From Methylococcaceae bacterium (GTDB lineage Bacteria; Pseudomonadota; Gammaproteobacteria; Methylococcales; Methylomonadaceae), in NCBI GenBank assembly GCA_013140465.1, contig JABFST010000327.1:1-9204 (forward strand): DNA of 9,204 nt, given 5' to 3'. Numbering within the stretch: the first letter of the stretch is position 1; each line of letters begins with the position of its first letter. The position numbers and the translations under genes were made by a program. The notes under the pieces are model-generated. The model ran no database searches, had not been told where the DNA came from, and saw nothing but the letters and a program-made list of their open reading frames with translations. Positions 6,006-9,204 of this stretch are shown piece after piece.

Positions 6006-7346
6006 TTACGCAGACGGCAACTCGGTGACAACGCTGGTAAATTGCCCGTCAGCCAAACGGGTAGCCAGCACATCGCCTAGCTTAAGCTGTGCTTGGGCGC
6101 GTATCACTTGCCCGGTGGTGGGCGACACTACTAAGGCATAACCCCGGCTTAAGGTGGCTAACGGGCTTACCGCTTGCAGGGTTTGGCTGCTGCTCGCCAA
6201 CCGTTGTTGGCAACGTTGGAGTTTTTGCGCCAGCGTGGCGTGCAGCCGTTGGCTTAAATACTGGTGCTGCTGTTGGTAATGCTTAATCAGCAGTGCCGGG
6301 TTGTGTTGGCTTAAGGCCGCCGTGTGCAGGGCAAGCACGTTGTGCTGTTGGCGAAGTTGGCTGCGTATGGCTTGCTGCAAACGGTAGGCCAACTCGTCTA
6401 GCCGCTGGTTGTTGCGCAGCAATTTTTGCCCTGGGTGTTGCTGTTGCAGACGCTTGCCCACAAACGCCACGCGTTGTTGGTGACGGCTTAAGTGCCTTTG
6501 CAGCAAGTGCGTGAGCTGGCGTTCTATCGCCACATAACGCGCCAGCCATTCTTGCTGGTCGGGGCTGGCGGTTTCGGCGGCGGCAGACGGTGTCGGGGCG
6601 CGGACATCGGCGACAAAATCGGTGATCGTGACATCGGTCTCATGCCCTACTGCGGCAATAATAGGTATGTCGCTGGCAAATACCGCACGCGCCACGCGTT
6701 CGTCATTAAATGCCCACAAATCTTCTAAAGAGCCGCCACCGCGCCCTAAAATAATCACATCGCAATGCGCTTGAGCATTCGCTAAGGCAATCGCCCGGAC
6801 TATGTCTAAGGGGGCTTGCTCACCTTGCACGGCAACCGGATACAAAATGACCGGAATGGCAGCAAACCGCCGCTGCAATACGGTCAAAATATCGTGTATC
6901 GCCGCGCCCTTAGGCGAAGTGATAACGGCGATGGCTTTAGGCAGTACGGGCAATGGCTTTTTGTGTTCGGCGGCAAACAAGCCTTCCGCCAATAGCTTGT
7001 GCTTAAGGGCTTCATACGCCCGTTGCAAAGCCCCCTGCCCTGCGGCTTCCATTGTGTCTACAATCAGCTGGTAATCGCCCCTAGGTTCATACAAGCTGAC
7101 TTGCGCACGCACCAACACTTGTTTGCCGTTTTCTGGCTTAAACGTCAGCTTACGCTGCGCCATGCGGAACATGGCGCAACGCACCTGGGCGTGGGCATCT
7201 TTTAAGGTAAAGTAATAAGGTCCTGAGGCGGCTTGCACGGTGTTTGACAACTCGCCTTCCACCCAAATGCTGTAAAAATGGTCAGCCAATAATTGGCTGG
7301 TCGCACGGTTAAGTTCGGTAACGCTGAGGATAGTGCGGGTAGTCAT
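6006..7346 (-). CDS. xseA: Exodeoxyribonuclease VII large subunit
   Basis: XseA is the catalytic subunit of exonuclease VII, which degrades single-stranded DNA from both ends and works with XseB in DNA repair and recombination. From ATG 7344-7346 it has 446 residues, close to the 456 of E. coli XseA. The order is an N-terminal OB-fold (SNTVQAASGPYYFTLKD, then AQVRCAMFR and LYEPRGDYQLIV), the catalytic domain with ITSPKGAAIHD, GRGGGSLEDLWAFNDERVAR and VGHETDVTITDFVADVRAPT, a long Gln- and His-rich coiled coil, and a C-terminal SPLATLSRGYALV cap. Asp152, Arg202, His235 and Asp238 match the E. coli catalytic set (Asp155, Arg205, His238, Asp241). An in-frame TTG four codons upstream (7356-7358) is a weaker start; neither has a clear ribosome binding site. 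xseB is not in the window. The gene is divergent from the exporter gene. Confidence 0.95.
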   Translation of the reverse strand: MTTRTILSVTELNRATSQLLADHFYSIWVEGELSNTVQAASGPYYFTLKDAHAQVRCAMFRMAQRKLTFKPENGKQVLVRAQVSLYEPRGDYQLIVDTMEAAGQGALQRAYEALKHKLLAEGLFAAEHKKPLPVLPKAIAVITSPKGAAIHDILTVLQRRFAAIPVILYPVAVQGEQAPLDIVRAIALANAQAHCDVIILGRGGGSLEDLWAFNDERVARAVFASDIPIIAAVGHETDVTITDFVADVRAPTPSAAAETASPDQQEWLARYVAIERQLTHLLQRHLSRHQQRVAFVGKRLQQQHPGQKLLRNNQRLDELAYRLQQAIRSQLRQQHNVLALHTAALSQHNPALLIKHYQQQHQYLSQRLHATLAQKLQRCQQRLASSSQTLQAVSPLATLSRGYALVVSPTTGQVIRAQAQLKLGDVLATRLADGQFTSVVTELPSA

Positions 7347-7427
7347 GGCAAGCTGCAATTGAGTGAAGGCGTAATGGTCATAGTATTGTAAAATAGTGCG
7401 CTTTTATGCACAAAAGTGAGGCTGTAC
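7347..7427. promoter_or_regulatory. Divergent promoter region between xseA and the SMR exporter
   Basis: Only 81 bases separate the two starts, so both promoters must lie here or inside the genes. A possible -10 box TAAAAT lies at 7389-7394 on the plus strand, but I find no well-spaced -35. GTGC (7396-7399) and GCAC (7408-7411) form a small inverted repeat just after it. GTGAGG (7416-7421) is the ribosome binding site of the exporter gene. The gap is too short for a ykkC guanidine-I riboswitch, and I see no paired ACGR loops of the guanidine-II type. Confidence 0.35.
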
Positions 7428-7748
7428 ATGGCGTGGTTATTGTTGTTTTCTGCGGGCTTATTTGAAATTGTGTTCGCCTTAAGCCTTAAACTGAACGAGG
7501 GCTTTACCAAATTATGGCCTAGTGTGGTCACATGCGTGTCGGGTTTGGGCAGTTTTGGCTTGCTGATGTGGGCCTTAAAAACCTTGCCTGTCGGCACGGC
7601 CTATGCGGTGTGGACAGGCATGGGCGCGGTCGGCGTCGCAATCTTTGGCATTATTTTGTTTAAAGAATCGGTGGATGGCTATCGTTTGCTGTCTATCAGC
7701 ATCGTCGTTATCGGCATTATCGGCCTTAAACTGTCAGACAGCCACTGA
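7428..7748 (+). CDS. gdx: Gdx/SugE-type small multidrug resistance (SMR) exporter, likely guanidinium/H+ antiporter
   Basis: A 106-residue membrane protein with four predicted helices (about 2-22, 29-49, 55-78, 84-102), the size and layout of SMR transporters that act as antiparallel dimers. Glu13, the coupling residue in helix 1, is present. KTLPVGTAYAVWTGMGAVG (51-69) matches the Gdx/SugE subgroup, known to export guanidinium in exchange for protons, and Ser42, Tyr59 and Trp62 are conserved. Position 16, usually Trp in Gdx proteins, is Phe, and the loop EGFTKLWPSV resembles EmrE, so the substrate call has some doubt. ATG 7428 is chosen because GAGG (7418-7421) lies 6 bases upstream; the GTG at 7416 would overlap that site. 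The stop is 1 base before the tusB start, so it heads a three-gene operon. Confidence 0.85.
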   Translation: MAWLLLFSAGLFEIVFALSLKLNEGFTKLWPSVVTCVSGLGSFGLLMWALKTLPVGTAYAVWTGMGAVGVAIFGIILFKESVDGYRLLSISIVVIGIIGLKLSDSH

Positions 7749-7749
7749 T

Positions 7750-8040
7750 ATGCTGCACCTTATTTTCCAATCCCCTATCGACACCGCCTTGTTAGGGCGC
7801 ATCAGCCCAGGCGATGAGGTCGTGTGCCTGGACAACGCGGTACTCAACCTGCTGCGCACAGGCCGCTTACACACTGCGTTACACGATTTGCTAACGCACA
7901 GCCGCATCAGTGTCATACAAACAGATATAGCCCTACGCGGCATTGCCGCGACTGAGTTGGTAAACGGCATCGCGGTCATCACTTACTCTGATTTAGTCCA
8001 GCTGACCGTGCATCACCCGCACATCCAATCATGGTCATAA
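7750..8040 (+). CDS. tusB: Sulfur-relay protein TusB/DsrH
   Basis: A 96-residue cytoplasmic protein of the TusB/DsrH family. TusB forms a heterohexamer with TusC and TusD that passes sulfur from TusA to TusE, for 2-thiouridine in tRNA or, as DsrEFH, for dissimilatory sulfur oxidation. The family pattern is clear: MLHLIFQSP at the start, GDEVVCLDNAVLN (21-33), ITYSDLVQLTVHHP (77-90) and a C-terminal QSW. Length matches E. coli TusB. Cys26 lies where E. coli has Leu, and is not at the position of the reactive Cys20 of Allochromatium DsrH. The true start is ATG 7750; the longer open frame back to 7603 is the +1 shadow of the exporter gene. It starts 1 base after the exporter stop and overlaps dsrC by 10 bases. 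No separate ribosome binding site is evident, suggesting coupling. Confidence 0.9.
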   Translation: MLHLIFQSPIDTALLGRISPGDEVVCLDNAVLNLLRTGRLHTALHDLLTHSRISVIQTDIALRGIAATELVNGIAVITYSDLVQLTVHHPHIQSWS

Positions 8041-8351
8041 GCGCCATACACACCAATGGGCAAGGCTTTTTGACCGACTATAAAGCTTGGGATGAGGCCG
8101 TCGCCCAGCATTTAGCTGAGGTAAACGCCATCACGCTGACCGACGCGCACTGGGAAATCATCCATTTTATGCGCGGCTATTACTTGCAATACAAGCATTT
8201 GCCTAATGCGCGCGTGTTTACTAAAGCGATTGCCCTGCAACTGGGGGCAGACAAAGGCAATAGCCGCTATCTGCACACTTTATTTCCTGACGGGCCGCTA
8301 AAATACGCTTGTAAATTGGCGGGGCTGCCCAAACCGCCAACCTGTCTATAA
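8031..8351 (+). CDS. dsrC: DsrC/TusE-family sulfur carrier protein with both cysteines
   Basis: A 106-residue protein of the DsrC/TusE family, the final persulfide or trisulfide carrier in sulfur relay. Landmarks are ITLTDAHWEIIHFMRGYY (34-51), DKGNSRYLHTLFPDGPLKYA (74-93) and the C-terminal arm ACKLAGLPKPPTCL. The arm has Cys105 as penultimate residue and Cys94 eleven positions earlier, the Cx10Cx pattern of true DsrC; E. coli TusE has only the penultimate cysteine. This favours a role with dissimilatory sulfite reductase or another thiol-disulfide partner, or a dual role, but the neighbour is tusB, not dsrAB. ATG 8031 overlaps the tusB stop and lacks a ribosome binding site of its own, so translation is probably coupled. 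tusE is the alternative name. Confidence 0.88.
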   Translation: MVISAIHTNGQGFLTDYKAWDEAVAQHLAEVNAITLTDAHWEIIHFMRGYYLQYKHLPNARVFTKAIALQLGADKGNSRYLHTLFPDGPLKYACKLAGLPKPPTCL

Positions 8352-8370
8352 TTCACTTTTAATGTGAATT
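8350..8370. terminator. Stem-loop at the end of the gdx-tusB-dsrC operon
   Basis: AATTCAC (8350-8356) and GTGAATT (8364-8370) form a 7-bp stem with a 7-base loop, overlapping the dsrC stop codon. It is AT-rich and lacks a strong T-tract, so it may be a weak terminator or an operator for the downstream regulator gene. The half-sites face the opposite way to a CRP box (TGTGA-N6-TCACA). Confidence 0.35.
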
Positions 8371-8397
8371 TAGCACACCGCATTCCAAATATTGCCC

Positions 8398-8426
8398 TTC
8401 TTACCTTGTCATAAAAAGCATATAAT
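8398..8426 (+). promoter_or_regulatory. Predicted sigma-70 promoter of the CRP/FNR-family gene
   Basis: A perfect -10 hexamer TATAAT lies at 8421-8426. TTCTTA at 8398-8403, spaced by 17 bases, is a weak -35 (3 of 6 matches). The expected transcript would have a 5' leader of roughly 30 bases before the ATG at 8463. The AGGA ribosome binding site at 8453-8456 is 6 bases from that start. Confidence 0.6.
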
Positions 8427-8462
8427 CCATGTAAATTTTATTTGTTCTCCACAGGATCATCC

Positions 8463-9128
8463 ATGCAACAAGAAGTCTTTTTCAGCCTTAAAAAAATCCC
8501 TTTGCTTGCCAAACTGCCTGATGATGCACTCAATGCTTTGGCAGCAAAGGCCAAACCCAATAAATACATCAAACAAGCCGTCATTATTACCGAAGGCGAC
8601 AAAACCAATTCGCTGTACATTATTTTGTCGGGCAAAGTGCGGGTGTTTAGCAGTGATGACAGAAGCAAGGAAGTCACCCTCATCACCCAAGAAGCAGGGT
8701 CTTATTTTGGGGAATTGGCTTTATTAGGCGACGAACCCCGTTCCGCCTCGGTGGAAGCCGTAGAAAAAACCACTTGCGCGATCATCTCCAAAAGCGATTT
8801 TAAGCAATGGCTCATCAGTTACCCCGAAGTGGCGATAGGCTTGCTGTCTGATTTATCAGACCGTATCCGCTACCTGACCGACAAAGTTAAGCAAATGGCC
8901 TTGTCCAATGTCTACGAACGCACGGTTAAAGTCTTGCTGGAAATGGCGGTTCAAGAAGACGACATTTTAATCATCCACGAAAAACCCACCCAACAAGAAT
9001 TGGCCAATATGGTCGGTTCATCCCGCGAAATGGTCAATAAAGTGATGAAAGAACTCACCAAAGGCGGCTATGTAGTCTCCAAAGACCGCACCCTGCGCAT
9101 TGAAAGCAAACCACCGTCATCGTGGTGA
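8463..9128 (+). CDS. CRP/FNR-family transcription regulator with cyclic-nucleotide-binding domain
   Basis: A 221-residue regulator with an N-terminal cNMP-binding beta-roll (about 10-120), a dimerisation helix (about 121-150) and a C-terminal winged helix-turn-helix (about 150-215). The phosphate-binding cassette YFGELALLGDEPRSASVEA (81-99) keeps Glu84, Arg93 and Ser94, matching the cAMP-contacting Glu72, Arg82 and Ser83 of E. coli CRP. The helix-turn-helix PTQQELANMVGSSREMVNKV has Arg188, Glu189 and Lys193 at the CRP DNA-contact positions, so TGTGA-type half sites are expected. In the dimer helix, the adenine-contacting Thr127/Ser128 of CRP align with Leu138/Thr139, so the ligand may differ. 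There is no FNR iron-sulfur cysteine cluster. ATG 8463 is chosen for its AGGA site; the frame extends back to a TTG at 8442. Targets are unknown. Confidence 0.9.
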   Translation: MQQEVFFSLKKIPLLAKLPDDALNALAAKAKPNKYIKQAVIITEGDKTNSLYIILSGKVRVFSSDDRSKEVTLITQEAGSYFGELALLGDEPRSASVEAVEKTTCAIISKSDFKQWLISYPEVAIGLLSDLSDRIRYLTDKVKQMALSNVYERTVKVLLEMAVQEDDILIIHEKPTQQELANMVGSSREMVNKVMKELTKGGYVVSKDRTLRIESKPPSSW

Positions 9129-9170
9129 TAGCCGCGATAGCCGCCTGATTCTGGCTAGGGCGCGAGGTTT

Positions 9171-9202
9171 AGCGTATTGCGCCGAACATGGGGCAATGCG
9201 CT
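9171..9202. repeat. Large imperfect hairpin after the CRP-like gene (GCAAT...ATTGC interspersed-repeat type)
   Basis: AGCGTATTGCGCC (9171-9183) pairs with GGGGCAATGCGCT (9190-9202) over 13 positions with one G-T wobble and one mismatch, around a 6-base loop. It resembles common intergenic repeats built on GCGCAAT/ATTGCGC. It lies 42 bases past the stop and may end the CRP-like transcript. The unit appears to continue beyond the window. Confidence 0.6.
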
Positions 9203-9204
9203 AC

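Noticed and set aside
7347..7427. Guanidine riboswitch ahead of the Gdx-type exporter
   Set aside because: Only 81 bases separate the divergent starts, and neither the ykkC fold nor paired ACGR hairpin loops are visible.
7603..7749. Upstream extension of tusB in its frame
   Set aside because: These codons are the +1 frame of the exporter gene. TusB proteins begin MLH, which matches ATG 7750.
8350..8370. CRP operator upstream of the CRP-like gene
   Set aside because: The half-sites read TTCAC...GTGAA, inverted relative to TGTGA-N6-TCACA. It fits better as a stem-loop.

Overview
The window reads as gammaproteobacterial chromosome, most likely from a sulfur-oxidising lineage such as Thiotrichales. 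The lineage is an inference. It rests on the close resemblance of XseA, TusB, DsrC and the Gdx-type SMR protein to gammaproteobacterial homologues, on a DsrC that keeps both redox cysteines, and on many short interspersed repeats of a kind common in filamentous sulfur bacteria. There are no rRNA, tRNA or CRISPR features.

Region 1 (about 1-3665) is gene-poor and full of repeats. It opens with the last codons of a VapC-like PIN-domain toxin. Next comes a small gene of unknown family that was broken by a 124-bp non-autonomous insertion element. The element has 12-bp perfect terminal inverted repeats and an 8-bp target duplication, and removing it in silico restores one 179-codon frame. A second inverted-repeat element of about 153 bp, with a 28-bp perfect palindrome at its core, follows. 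A secreted trypsin-like protease lies on the minus strand at 1412-2575. From 2576 to 3665 I see only degenerate interspersed repeats and a second insertion element with related ends, again with an 8-bp target duplication.

Region 2 (3774-5863) is a two-gene operon for surface polysaccharide: a GT4-family glycosyltransferase and a nucleoside-diphosphate-sugar epimerase/reductase, joined by an ATGA overlap. An AT-rich convergent spacer with repeated CGACAT and TGTACA words follows.

Region 3 (6006-9128) is core-like. xseA (exonuclease VII large subunit) is on the minus strand. Divergent from it runs a tight run of three genes: a Gdx/SugE-type SMR exporter, tusB and dsrC/tusE, separated by 1 bp and a 10-bp overlap. 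TusB and DsrC belong to the sulfur-relay system (tRNA 2-thiolation or dissimilatory sulfur oxidation), but no tusC/tusD lies next to them. A CRP/FNR-family regulator with its own promoter follows, and the window ends in a large imperfect hairpin.

The strongest unusual finding is the pair of small elements at 454-577 and 3466-3597. They share GTAA...ATTCAG ends and 8-bp target duplications (IS66-like features) but carry quite different snap-back hairpins inside.
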